From positions 1,474,446 to 1,538,445 of the forward strand of contig NZ_CP120131.1 in assembly GCF_034039665.1 (NCBI RefSeq): 64,000 bases of DNA, given 5' to 3'. A program made the position numbers and the translations under genes. This stretch comes from Mammaliicoccus sp. Dog046. Its GTDB lineage: Bacteria; Bacillota; Bacilli; Staphylococcales; Staphylococcaceae. Numbering within the stretch: the stretch's first letter is position 1; every line of letters begins with the position of its first letter. The notes under the pieces are model-generated. The model searched no databases, was not told where the DNA came from, and saw only the letters and a program-made list of their open reading frames with translations. Below, in pieces: positions 9,387 through 16,472 of the stretch.

Positions 9387-9980
9387 TTAAGTATCTGACA
9401 ATATTACTTGGTTCAACTTCTCTTTACCGATTACTTTTCTTAACATAAAGAATTGATAATAACTTAAGTGTTGAACTAAGCGTTGGTATCGGTATATGTC
9501 GTCTTGACGTAATTCGTGATAAAGGTTGTACATCATTTGTATTTCTGGTCTTAAATATTCCACATCATAATTTAAACAATGGAAATAAATTTTATAGTCT
9601 TCTATTTCTATGTTTTGATCATGTCTAAATTGCCATTTTTCATCTTTCGTTTCATAAATATAAACTTTTATAATTTTACTGTTATTTGTTTTATCAAGTA
9701 CGTAATATTTATTGTATTGTTTAATATCATCTACATTTATCTCTTCAAAAGTATTTAATGGCGTTTGTATAAACAAACCATAATTTTTAGAAATAAAATA
9801 ATCACCTAACATTTCAGCCTCATCTCTACTTACTGTTAGGCCCATTAATTCTCTCGTATGCGTATAATCATCAAGAAACAAATCAATCGCACAAGTACCA
9901 CAAACAATATATTGTAAAGGATAGTCAGACATCAAGTGTTTTAAATCTTCTAAAGGTAAATATTGTTCGCTTACTTCCAA
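9387..9980 (-). CDS. Nucleotidyltransferase-like protein with degenerate active site
   Basis: 197 residues from TTG at 9980. The N-terminal part (YIVCGTCAIDLFLDDYTHTR, then SRDEAEMLGDYF) resembles antibiotic adenylyltransferases and AbiEii-like nucleotidyltransferases, which have GG-x-A-xD-L-FLG-x-x-T-R-x-H-x-D-I-D. Here the GG is GT and the DxD positions read ELMGLTV, so catalysis is doubtful. No signal peptide. The in-frame ATG at 10010 is unlikely to be the start: it lies inside a perfect cre sequence and lacks a ribosome site, while GGGAGG sits 8 bases before the TTG. Family assignment is tentative. Confidence 0.55.
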   Translation of the reverse strand: MEVSEQYLPLEDLKHLMSDYPLQYIVCGTCAIDLFLDDYTHTRELMGLTVSRDEAEMLGDYFISKNYGLFIQTPLNTFEEINVDDIKQYNKYYVLDKTNNSKIIKVYIYETKDEKWQFRHDQNIEIEDYKIYFHCLNYDVEYLRPEIQMMYNLYHELRQDDIYRYQRLVQHLSYYQFFMLRKVIGKEKLNQVILSDT

Positions 9981-9995
9981 ATTCAGTACCTCCCA

Positions 9996-10010
9996 AGAAA
10001 ACGTTTTCAT
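9996..10010 (-). promoter_or_regulatory. CcpA cre site
   Basis: The minus strand reads ATGAAAACGTTTTCT, an exact match to the cre consensus WTGNAANCGNWNNCW with near-perfect symmetry. It begins a few bases downstream of the predicted transcription start, a position where CcpA acts as a road block. This predicts carbon catabolite repression of the nucleotidyltransferase-like gene. Confidence 0.75.
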
Positions 10011-10016
10011 ATATTA

Positions 10017-10045
10017 ATTCTAACAGTTTTACGTACTTAATCCAA
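10017..10045 (-). promoter_or_regulatory. Promoter of the nucleotidyltransferase-like gene
   Basis: Minus-strand TTGGAT (10040-10045) and TAGAAT (10017-10022) with 17 bases between them; the expected start falls at the edge of the cre site. Confidence 0.55.
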
Positions 10046-10089
10046 CATAAATTATGAAGTTATTTCAATAATCTTTATTATCTAATTAT

Positions 10090-10974
10090 TTAATTCTTTT
10101 TGATCGCATCTTTTAATAACTGTATGACCGATTGCGTACCTTCGTTTTCATATCCTGCTTCACTTAAAGCATCATATACTGATTTCGCTTTTAGCAATCC
10201 TGGCATATAAAGACCCATGCGTTCGCTTTCCTCAATTGCGATTTTCATGTCTTTTATAAAATGTTTGACGTAAAATCCTGGTGCGTAATTACCTTCTACC
10301 ATCTTCGGTCCTAAATTAGAAAGTGACCAACTTCCAGCTGCGCCATGTTCAATTGAATCAAATACATGATCAATGTTTAATCCAGCTTCTTCTGCATAAA
10401 TAATAGCTTCAGCAACACCAAGCATACCTGCTGCAATAGCAATTTGATTAGATAATTTAGTATGCTGTCCATTTCCACTCTGACCTTGATATACGACATT
10501 TTTACCAATTACTTTAAATATATCTTCGATTTGGTTATAAATATCTTTATCTCCACCCACCATAATTGTAAGTGTGGCATTTTTAGCACCGATATCCCCA
10601 CCTGAAACAGGAGCATCTAGACTATGAATCCCCTTAGCAAGCCCTTCTTCATAAATCTTCTTTGCTAATTCTGGACTTGAGGTTGTCATATCTATTACAA
10701 TACTTCCACTTTGAGCATGATTTAAAATTCCTTGTTCATCTAAGTAAATAGACTCAACATCACTTGGATATCCAACAATTGAAATAATTACATCACTCTT
10801 ATGTGATAATAAAGCCACCGATTCACACCAAGTTGCACCTTGATTCACAAGTTCATCCGCTTTAGATTTAGTTCTATTGTATACATTTACTTCATAACCA
10901 GCATTCAATAAATGCCCAGCCATTGATTTACCCATGACACCAGTTCCTACAAACCCAATCGTTTTCTTCACCAT
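10090..10974 (-). CDS. NAD(P)-dependent oxidoreductase, 3-hydroxyisobutyrate dehydrogenase family
   Basis: 294 residues, normal for the beta-hydroxyacid dehydrogenase family. Rossmann motif GFVGTGVMGKSMAGHLL at the N-terminus, substrate motif DAPVSGGDIGA near residue 120, and catalytic Lys in GNGQHTKLSNQ near residue 170. GGAGGG precedes the ATG. It stands alone, so the substrate (hydroxyisobutyrate, tartronate semialdehyde, gamma-hydroxybutyrate or similar) is open. Confidence 0.9.
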   Translation of the reverse strand: MVKKTIGFVGTGVMGKSMAGHLLNAGYEVNVYNRTKSKADELVNQGATWCESVALLSHKSDVIISIVGYPSDVESIYLDEQGILNHAQSGSIVIDMTTSSPELAKKIYEEGLAKGIHSLDAPVSGGDIGAKNATLTIMVGGDKDIYNQIEDIFKVIGKNVVYQGQSGNGQHTKLSNQIAIAAGMLGVAEAIIYAEEAGLNIDHVFDSIEHGAAGSWSLSNLGPKMVEGNYAPGFYVKHFIKDMKIAIEESERMGLYMPGLLKAKSVYDALSEAGYENEGTQSVIQLLKDAIKKN

Positions 10975-11233
10975 CTAAATCCCTCCATTATTCATCTCAT
11001 TATCCCCATTATATCTATTTGCCTAAAAAATCTAAAAGAATAAACCTAATAATTTCTTATAAAAATTACAAAAGTTTAACATCCAAATCTAAATAATTAA
11101 CATTCTTAATAAAAATTGTTTGAAAAGTTAAAATATTTTTAAATATATTCGGTTTCATATTAATATTTAGTGGTATTGAATAACTGTTGATACATAAGTG
11201 TCAAACAATACAACTACAAAGGGGCGTTATAAC

Positions 11234-12094
11234 ATGAAGAAAATGTACACTTTACTCTTATCTTCATTCCTAGTTTTAGGTGCATGTGGTAATGGAGATG
11301 ACGAAAGCAAAAAAGATGATTCATCAAGCAAGAATTCATCCGATTCTAAATCAGGAGATAGCAAAGACTCTGCTTCTAAAGATGGCAGTGGCAAAGATGG
11401 CTCTGGCAAAGACTCTGCTTCTAAAGATGGTAGCGGTAAAGATGGCTCTGGCAGTGACTCTGCTTCTAAAGATGGTAGCGGTAAAGACGGTTCTGGCAGT
11501 GACTCTGCTTCTAAAGATGGTAGCGGCGGTTCTTCAGATAGTAACGCTAATTCTGATGACAGTGCTAATAGTGATTCTTCTTCAAATGCTAGCAATAGTA
11601 ATGGAAGTTCTTCAAATAGTGCTGGTTCAGACGGAAATAGTACAAGTGGAGATAGTGCTAATTCTGATAATAATGGCTCTAATAGCTCTAACAGTTCAAA
11701 TGGAACTAACAGTGCCTCAAATGAAAACAGCTCTAATTCAAGCAGTTCAGATGCCTCTAATTCAAATGCTGCATCGAATTCAGATCAAGCAACTTCAAGC
11801 AACAATGCAGATCAAAGCAATGCAGCAAATAGTAATAGTGATTCAAGTAATACTAACGCAACTACAACATCTGCATTTGGAGCAAGCCAAGCACAACAAA
11901 TGTATAATGAAACAGGCGTTAACCCTTACTTAAATTCTATGGATGCTAGTTGGAGACAAAAATATCAAGGTGGATTAACAGACCCTGAGAAAGCTTCATT
12001 AACTGCATTAGAACAAGGAACATATAACGGCCCTGAACAACCAGAATTATTCTACAATGCTTTAGTACAAATTCAACAACAATACGCACAATAA
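11234..12094 (+). CDS. Serine/aspartate/asparagine-rich lipoprotein
   Basis: 286 residues. Signal peptide MKKMYTLLLSSFLVLGAC with lipobox LGAC, so the mature protein should be anchored by Cys18. A long low-complexity linker of S, D, G, K, N follows to about residue 215, beginning with four repeats of a 15-residue unit rich in KDGSG and DSAS. The last ~75 residues form a folded-looking domain (SQAQQMYNETGVNPYLNSMD to FYNALVQIQQQYAQ) that I cannot assign. The start at 11234 has AAAGGGG before it; the upstream in-frame GTG has no signal peptide. The composition suggests a wall-spanning stalk holding the C-terminal domain outside. Confidence 0.88.
   Translation: MKKMYTLLLSSFLVLGACGNGDDESKKDDSSSKNSSDSKSGDSKDSASKDGSGKDGSGKDSASKDGSGKDGSGSDSASKDGSGKDGSGSDSASKDGSGGSSDSNANSDDSANSDSSSNASNSNGSSSNSAGSDGNSTSGDSANSDNNGSNSSNSSNGTNSASNENSSNSSSSDASNSNAASNSDQATSSNNADQSNAANSNSDSSNTNATTTSAFGASQAQQMYNETGVNPYLNSMDASWRQKYQGGLTDPEKASLTALEQGTYNGPEQPELFYNALVQIQQQYAQ
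11361..11534 (+). repeat. 45-bp tandem repeat inside the lipoprotein gene
   Basis: GACTCTGCTT recurs at 11366, 11411, 11456 and 11501, an exact 45-base period with few differences between units. Gain or loss of units keeps the frame, changing stalk length only. Confidence 0.85.
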
Positions 12095-12134
12095 TTATAG
12101 TTCACCCTATTTCATGAAACTATAATAATAATAT

Positions 12135-12186
12135 AAAACGCCTCAAAAGTTAGATTTAACATTCTAACTTTTGAGGCGTTTTTTAA
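12135..12186 (+). terminator. Terminator of the lipoprotein gene
   Basis: 20-bp perfect stem (arms 12135-12154 and 12163-12182) followed by a T-run. Confidence 0.92.
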
Positions 12187-12194
12187 TTAGTAAT

Positions 12195-12337
12195 AGCCAA
12201 AAAAAATAACCATCTAGTTTATACTTTGACAAGTCACTAGAGGTTATTTTTCACTTCTTATAGTACAAGTCACCGTCTTTTTAACGGGCTCATTTCGGGT
12301 AACATGTTAGCGCATGTTACCCTTCTTTATTTTCTAC
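12195..12337 (-). ncRNA. Type I antitoxin RNA, orphan copy A
   Basis: Bases 12267-12333 are 66/67 identical to 12639-12705 of the complete locus. They carry the 10-bp hairpin GGGTAACATG/CATGTTACCC (12297-12322), the small CCGT/ACGG hairpin and a terminator (12201-12251). A minus-strand promoter TTTACT-17-TAATAT (-10 at 12344-12349) fits a start near 12337. Only the last bases of a toxin frame remain at the left edge (about 12192-12210), so this copy has no toxin of its own. Ends are estimates. Confidence 0.6.
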
Positions 12338-12509
12338 ATATATATATTATCATGACATTTTATATAAGTAAAATACAATATTTGTTCACACATTATCGCA
12401 CTTATAATTTGGTATAATATTTGTTGAGCAAGTTGGATAGATGGTGGCTAATCTCAATTAATTGGGGTGATGCCTATGATTTTGGTTTCTACTCCTAGAA
12501 AGGAATAGT

Positions 12510-12587
12510 ATGACTGATTATGAATTACTTATGATTGTTATATCAATCATCGGTTTAGTTCTATTTAGCAACAGCCAAAAAAAATAA
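12510..12587 (+). CDS. Type I toxin, small holin-like membrane peptide
   Basis: 25 residues: a short polar start (MTDYELLM), one hydrophobic membrane segment (IVISIIGLVLF) and a polar lysine tail (SNSQKK). This is the pattern of the Hol_Tox/TxpA-SprG class of membrane-damaging peptides of Firmicutes. AGAAAGGA is 5 bases before the ATG, and TATAAT (12413-12418) gives a promoter with a leader of about 85 bases. Two tiny upstream frames (from 12441 and from 12472) resemble the leader organisation of staphylococcal SprG loci. Function is inferred from architecture plus the convergent antisense RNA. Confidence 0.75.
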   Translation: MTDYELLMIVISIIGLVLFSNSQKK

Positions 12588-12625
12588 CCATTCCCAACTT
12601 TGACCAGGTTGTTATGGTTATTTTT
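12578..12625. terminator. Shared bidirectional terminator of the toxin-antitoxin pair
   Basis: TAACCAT (12585-12591) pairs with ATGGTTA (12614-12620), with A-run left and T-run right. The toxin mRNA and antisense RNA overlap here, and the loop (CTTTGAC) is kept in copy A, suggesting a pairing site. Confidence 0.75.
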
Positions 12626-12709
12626 AAACAATTAAACTAAGTCACCGTCTTTTTAACGGGCTCATTTTGGGTAACATGTTAGCGCATGTTACCCTTCTTT
12701 ATTTTTTAC
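12578..12709 (-). ncRNA. Type I antitoxin RNA, copy B
   Basis: Convergent to the toxin mRNA and overlapping its 3' end. Minus-strand -10 TAATAT (12716-12721) with TAGACA 18 bases upstream. The RNA would fold as GGGTAACATG/CATGTTACCC (12669-12694), a CCGTTAAAAAGACGG hairpin, and the shared terminator. The CCCGTTAAAAAGACGGTG stretch is familiar from SprF-type antitoxin RNAs of staphylococci. It should repress the toxin by base pairing. Ends are estimates. Confidence 0.65.
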
Positions 12710-12750
12710 ACTTATATATTATCATGTTGATATATTGACTGTCTATTGCT

Positions 12751-13290
12751 TTAATTCATCATATATTGATTAATTTGTTCTATAAAGTAATCTTTAAGTT
12801 CATTTATTATCCACTCATCTGGCATACCATCCACAGTTGTTCTCCAATTCGTGTGTAGCTCAATTGATCGATGTGGGCATTCTGTATCACTAAACTCCAA
12901 ATGTAATCTAACTGTATCTCTATTTGGTGTTAAATTGTAATCTAACATATCTGAAGCTACGACTCTAAAGGTTTCTTGTTCATTCAATAAGAATTCTTCA
13001 TCAGTGCTAGAAAGTGATTCTAACACTTCATATCCTAAATATTGTTCGTTTCCTATTTGATTCGCAGTATGCCAAGCAATATTTTCTGTATCTATAGCTT
13101 GCCATTGTTGATTTCGATCAATATAATAATGCGCGATACCTTGTATATATCGGCTTTCTGGAGCGTCTATTAAGGTTTCTCTCCATTCATCTGCATTCAA
13201 TTCACTTGCGTCATTATGAATCACTACGCCTAGCAAGGGTTTGGTTCTTTGATCCATTTCATAATGAATATAATCATTTCTCTCACTCAT
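12751..13290 (-). CDS. N-acetylmuramoyl-L-alanine amidase (Amidase_2/PGRP fold), no signal peptide
   Basis: 179 residues from the ATG at 13290, which has GGGGAGG before it; the upstream extension is non-coding. The Amidase_2 fold is shown by VVIHNDAS (first zinc His), GIAHYYIDRNQQWQAI, WHTAN, GYEVLES and HLEFSDTECPHRS (second zinc His and zinc-side Cys). This matches the amidase domain of staphylococcal phage endolysins. There is no secretion signal, wall-binding repeat or CHAP domain. It could be a relic of a phage lysin, an immunity or recycling enzyme, or be released by lysis. Confidence 0.85.
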   Translation of the reverse strand: MSERNDYIHYEMDQRTKPLLGVVIHNDASELNADEWRETLIDAPESRYIQGIAHYYIDRNQQWQAIDTENIAWHTANQIGNEQYLGYEVLESLSSTDEEFLLNEQETFRVVASDMLDYNLTPNRDTVRLHLEFSDTECPHRSIELHTNWRTTVDGMPDEWIINELKDYFIEQINQYMMN

Positions 13291-13423
13291 CTTTATCCTC
13301 CCCTTTACGAACACTAAATTATTTAATTTTATATTAACACACATGAGTTATATACTTGAAATTGTTTATATTTTCTTAAAAATGGTTATTTAATAGAAGG
13401 AAGCAATCAGGAGGTAAATACTA

Positions 13424-14338
13424 ATGGCACAACATTTTCATAAAGGAATTTTATTTTATCACAACGCAGCTGGTCAAGGTAACATATATAAAGAACTTGG
13501 ACAAGTTACAGAAAATCTAACTCAGTTATGCGATGATTTAACAATTAAATTAAGTAAAGAAGAAGGAGAAATCAAATCTCTTTGTAAAGAAATAGCTGAA
13601 CAACATGCATATGATGTATTATTTATACTCGGCGGTGATGGTACGTTAAATGAATTGGTTAACGGTGTTGTAGAAAACAATCTACAAATCCCTATTGGCG
13701 TACTACCAGGAGGTACTTTTAATGACTTCACAAAAACATTAAACTTATCACCTAAACCAATGCAAGCATCTCAAGATTTACTTGATAGTCAGATTAAATC
13801 TTTTGATGTATTAGATGTAAATGGTAAATATGCGCTGAACTTTACAGGCATTGGCTTAATGGTTCAAAATGCAGAAAACGTAGAGTCCAATCAAAAACAA
13901 TTACTAGGAAAATTCAGCTATGTGTTCTCAACTATAAAAACTGTCTCTAGTCCTGAAATTTACAACTATGAACTAACTGCGGACGGTGAGACATATACAG
14001 GCGAAACTTCAATGATATTAATTGCTAATGGACAACATGTTGGAGGTAGTAAAATACCTTTAGAAGATCTATCAGCAAACGATGGAAAAATGAATATCTT
14101 CATCTTCGATAAACAAAACTTCAGTATTATCAATGATTTCTTTAAAGTAAAAGATAGTTTAAATTGGAATGAAATTAGCAATAGCATCACGCACATTGCA
14201 TGTGAAACTGCATCATTGTCTACTGATCCAGAAGCTAAGCTCGATATTGATGGTGAAATCATCAACAATACTCCAATTGAAGTTAAGTTATTAAAAAACA
14301 AAATTAAAATGATGTACTTAGACATTAATGCAAATTAA
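13424..14338 (+). CDS. Diacylglycerol/lipid kinase, YegS/DagK family
   Basis: 304 residues, typical length. Cytosolic kinase with the signature FILGGDGTLNELVNG near residue 70 and PGGTFNDFTKTL; C-terminal half has ANGQHVGG and the conserved DGE (KLDIDGEIIN). Family members phosphorylate diacylglycerol or related lipids in phospholipid and teichoic-acid recycling. AGGAGGTAAAT precedes the ATG. It is not next to gatB or rlmD-type genes, where the housekeeping dgkB sits in B. subtilis, so it may be a second copy with another substrate. Confidence 0.88.
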   Translation: MAQHFHKGILFYHNAAGQGNIYKELGQVTENLTQLCDDLTIKLSKEEGEIKSLCKEIAEQHAYDVLFILGGDGTLNELVNGVVENNLQIPIGVLPGGTFNDFTKTLNLSPKPMQASQDLLDSQIKSFDVLDVNGKYALNFTGIGLMVQNAENVESNQKQLLGKFSYVFSTIKTVSSPEIYNYELTADGETYTGETSMILIANGQHVGGSKIPLEDLSANDGKMNIFIFDKQNFSIINDFFKVKDSLNWNEISNSITHIACETASLSTDPEAKLDIDGEIINNTPIEVKLLKNKIKMMYLDINAN

Positions 14339-14378
14339 AACCAAGCATTCGGATAAAATCCGAATGTTTAGTTTATTA
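14338..14378 (+). terminator. Terminator of the lipid kinase gene
   Basis: 17-base arms (14338-14354 and 14358-14374) with a 3-base loop and T-rich tail. The sequence is almost the same as the hairpin at 15037-15079 on the far side of the repeat array. Confidence 0.88.
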
Positions 14379-14408
14379 TATGATTAAACACTTAATATAT
14401 TTAATGGT

Positions 14409-15008
14409 CCCGCTAACAGGATTGTTTATATTTTCTATCTCGTTAGATTTTTTAACGGGATTGTTTTCCAGAACTATCTCGTTAGCGTGTTCATTTCTCA
14501 CTTTTTGTAGTAAATACTGGCTTTTGAGGTGTCCTTTTTCCCGCTAACGAGATTGTTTTTATTTTCTATCTCGTTAGATTTTTTAACGGGATTGTTTTCC
14601 AGAACTATCTCGTTAGCGTGTTCATTTCTCACTTTTTGTAGTAAATACTGGCTTTTGAGGTGTCCTTTTTCCCGCTAACGAGATTGTTTTCACTTTCTAT
14701 CTCGTTAGATTTTTTAACGGGATTGTTTTCCAGAACTATCTCGTTAGAGTCATGTTTTCTCATTTTTTGTAGAAAATTTGGGGTTTTGTGCGGGTTCTTT
14801 ACCCGCTAACGAGATTGTTTTCACTTTCTATCTCGTTAGATTTTTTAACGGATTGTTTCTCAGAACTATCTCGTTAGAGTCATGTTTTCTCATTTTTTGT
14901 AGAAAATTCGGGATATTGAGGTGTACATTTCCGCTCTAACGAGATTGTTTTTACTTTCTATCTCGTTAGATTTTCTAAGAGGATTGTTTCGCGGAACTAT
15001 CTCGTTAG
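14409..15008. repeat. Palindromic tandem array, 5 units of 131 bp
   Basis: Units start at 14409, 14540, 14671, 14802 and about 14932. Each has a hairpin CTAACGAGAT/ATCTCGTTAG with a 14-16 base loop, a second half-related segment (AACGGGATTG to CTATCTCGTTAG), then a ~60-base T-rich stretch. Units 1-2 and units 3-4 share different versions of that stretch, a sign of recent duplication. No frame is kept open. The array ends 5 bases before CTCAATGTTGCTTGTCA (15014-15030), as does the related array at 33372. Together with flanking hairpins it fills the 14339-15080 gap; no gene is visible. Confidence 0.92.
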
Positions 15009-15036
15009 CCATGCTCAATGTTGCTTGTCACCAATC

Positions 15037-15079
15037 AAAAACCAAGCATTCGGATTTTATCCGAATGCTTGGTTTATTA
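15037..15079 (-). terminator. Terminator after the TM2 gene
   Basis: Perfect 17-bp stem around CGGAT/ATCCG with T-rich tails on both strands. Near-duplicate of 14338-14378. Confidence 0.85.
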
Positions 15080-15080
15080 A

Positions 15081-15284
15081 TTAAACGTTGATATTTCCTT
15101 GAGCATCTCCAGGTTTAAATATCGTTAATATTGCACTAATAATCGCAATAATATGTGGAATTCCCGTCCAAACAAATGCTAAATGAAGTAATCCTGATAT
15201 TGGTTTTTGTGCATAAAATTTATGTACACCAAAACCACCTAGTAATAAAGCTAAGGCAATATATATCCACTTGTTTACTTTCAT
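15081..15284 (-). CDS. TM2 domain membrane protein
   Basis: 67 residues with the TM2 pattern: one helix (WIYIALALLLGGFGVHKFYA), a short GxxGxHxFY turn, and a second helix (IIAIISAILTIF). Small bacterial TM2 proteins sit in the cytoplasmic membrane and have no agreed function. GGAGGG precedes the ATG. Confidence 0.88.
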   Translation of the reverse strand: MKVNKWIYIALALLLGGFGVHKFYAQKPISGLLHLAFVWTGIPHIIAIISAILTIFKPGDAQGNINV

Positions 15285-15394
15285 TGTAACCCTCCTTCAT
15301 GATCATAAATAATTCAATTTCTCTTTATATATACCCGAAAAATGAGAATAATTCCCATGAATTAATGACAAAATTGTAACAATTCCATACAAAT

Positions 15395-15432
15395 AAAAGC
15401 TTGAATCATCTTTACGATAATTCAAGCTTTTT
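15395..15432 (-). terminator. Terminator of the 15478-15687 gene
   Basis: 12-bp stem AAAAGCTTGAAT/ATTCAAGCTTTT (arms 15395-15406 and 15420-15431), followed by TTTA; symmetrical and perhaps active both ways. Confidence 0.8.
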
Positions 15433-15477
15433 ATATTGGTCTAAAATGATATTATTTAGTAAATATCATTAAACTTT

Positions 15478-15687
15478 TTAATTTCCTAAGTATTCATTGA
15501 ACTCGGCAATAAATTGTTTTTTATCATTCGTTGTAGGATAAGTTAATCCACCTAATATCACTGACTGACTGCTCACCGTAATAAAATCATAATCAATGGA
15601 ATGTTTGAGAAATATATTTTTCGCATCTTCTTGATTGAATTCATTATCTAAGTTCTCAAATACTAATATCTTTTTATCAAAAAACAT
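15478..15687 (-). CDS. Small protein of unknown function
   Basis: 69 residues from the ATG at 15687, which has GGAGG 5 bases upstream; a longer frame from a TTG at 15699 is unlikely. No signal peptide or membrane segment. It reads as a small alpha/beta fold (KKILVFENLDNEF, KHSIDYDFITVSSQSVILGG). I do not recognise a family. It is divergent from mepB and shares its upstream region. Confidence 0.6.
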   Translation of the reverse strand: MFFDKKILVFENLDNEFNQEDAKNIFLKHSIDYDFITVSSQSVILGGLTYPTTNDKKQFIAEFNEYLGN

Positions 15688-15826
15688 AACGGCCTCCAAA
15701 AAAACTTAATATATAAATATTACAAAACTATATTCATTGAATCTAGAGGGAATTGATGTAATAAAATAACTAAAAGACATTAGTACAATTTAATTGTAAA
15801 ATAACAAAACAAATTTAAATGATTTT

Positions 15827-15844
15827 AAACGTTTTTGAACGTTT
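15827..15844. promoter_or_regulatory. Palindromic operator candidate between divergent genes
   Basis: AAACGTT, 4 bases, AACGTTT: a perfect 7-bp inverted repeat 81 bases before mepB, upstream of a TATAAT box. It has the size of a dimeric repressor site. It is not a cre, LexA or GlnR consensus. The protein that would bind is unknown. Confidence 0.4.
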
Positions 15845-15924
15845 CTGATTATTTATATCCTATAATTAAATATTAGTCAAAGGTTTACTTATAATTAAAA
15901 TACCATATATGAAAGGATAATAAT

Positions 15925-16416
15925 ATGTTTTCATCCATAACATTCACACAAACATTATTACAATCTCACTTATCAGCCTCAATAAATAATATCGAAATAG
16001 AACCATTAAATAAAGAGTATGAAAGCAGTCATTTTGAAATAAATAACATCTATTATAGAAGTAGACGTGCAAAGAAAACTCCAAATAAAAAAGGATATTT
16101 CGTCGTATTTTGGATCAAAGATGAAGAAAATAAAAACAGACCTTATACATATAGCGAAACACCAGACAAACTGATTATCACTGTTCACGACGAACAACAT
16201 ATCGGTCAATTTATCATTCCTAAAGAAATACTTTTAGAGAAAAAAATAATCAGTCATGAACAATCAACAGGAAAAATGGCTATGAGAGTCTATCCAACAT
16301 GGGAAGATGATTTAAATCCAACAGCGATAAAAACACAAAAATGGCAAATAAAATACTTTATTGATTTATCTGATACGATAAATGTAAATGAACTCCACAA
16401 ACTATACTTCGAATAA
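15925..16416 (+). CDS. mepB: MepB family protein
   Basis: 163 residues. Matches the MepB family by recalled similarity (ESSHFEINNIYYRSRRAKKTPNKKGYFV region, then FWIKDEENKNRPY and FIIPKEIL, ending KWQIKYFIDLS). In S. aureus mepB is the third gene of mepRAB, beside the MepA MATE efflux pump and its MarR regulator; here neither neighbour is present. The function of MepB is not established. AAAGGATAATAAT precedes the ATG. Confidence 0.8.
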   Translation: MFSSITFTQTLLQSHLSASINNIEIEPLNKEYESSHFEINNIYYRSRRAKKTPNKKGYFVVFWIKDEENKNRPYTYSETPDKLIITVHDEQHIGQFIIPKEILLEKKIISHEQSTGKMAMRVYPTWEDDLNPTAIKTQKWQIKYFIDLSDTINVNELHKLYFE

Positions 16417-16433
16417 AACTCATTTAATAATCA

Positions 16434-16466
16434 AAAAACCCTCAAAGCATATAGCTTTGAGGGTTA
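16434..16466. terminator. Bidirectional terminator between mepB and glnA
   Basis: 12-bp stem AACCCTCAAAGC/GCTTTGAGGGTT with A-run on the left and T-bases on the minus-strand side. Confidence 0.88.
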
Positions 16467-16472
16467 AAGCAA

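Larger units (their letters stand above)
12267..12705. repeat. Direct repeat of the antitoxin segment (12267-12333 and 12639-12705)
   Basis: Two 67-base copies with a single mismatch, 372 bases apart in the same orientation. They are good substrates for recombination that would delete the toxin and its promoter. Confidence 0.9.

Noticed and set aside
11280-11933. 217-residue frame overlapping the lipoprotein gene
   Set aside because: It is a frame shadow of the low-complexity serine/aspartate region, with no ribosome site and repeated residues caused by the DNA repeats.
12751-13344. N-terminal extension of the amidase as a signal peptide
   Set aside because: The extra residues have no signal-peptide pattern, and GGGGAGG clearly marks the internal ATG at 13290.
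14409-15008. CRISPR array
   Set aside because: The repeat period is 131 bases and the intervening sequence is itself repeated, so there are no unique spacers; no cas genes are present.
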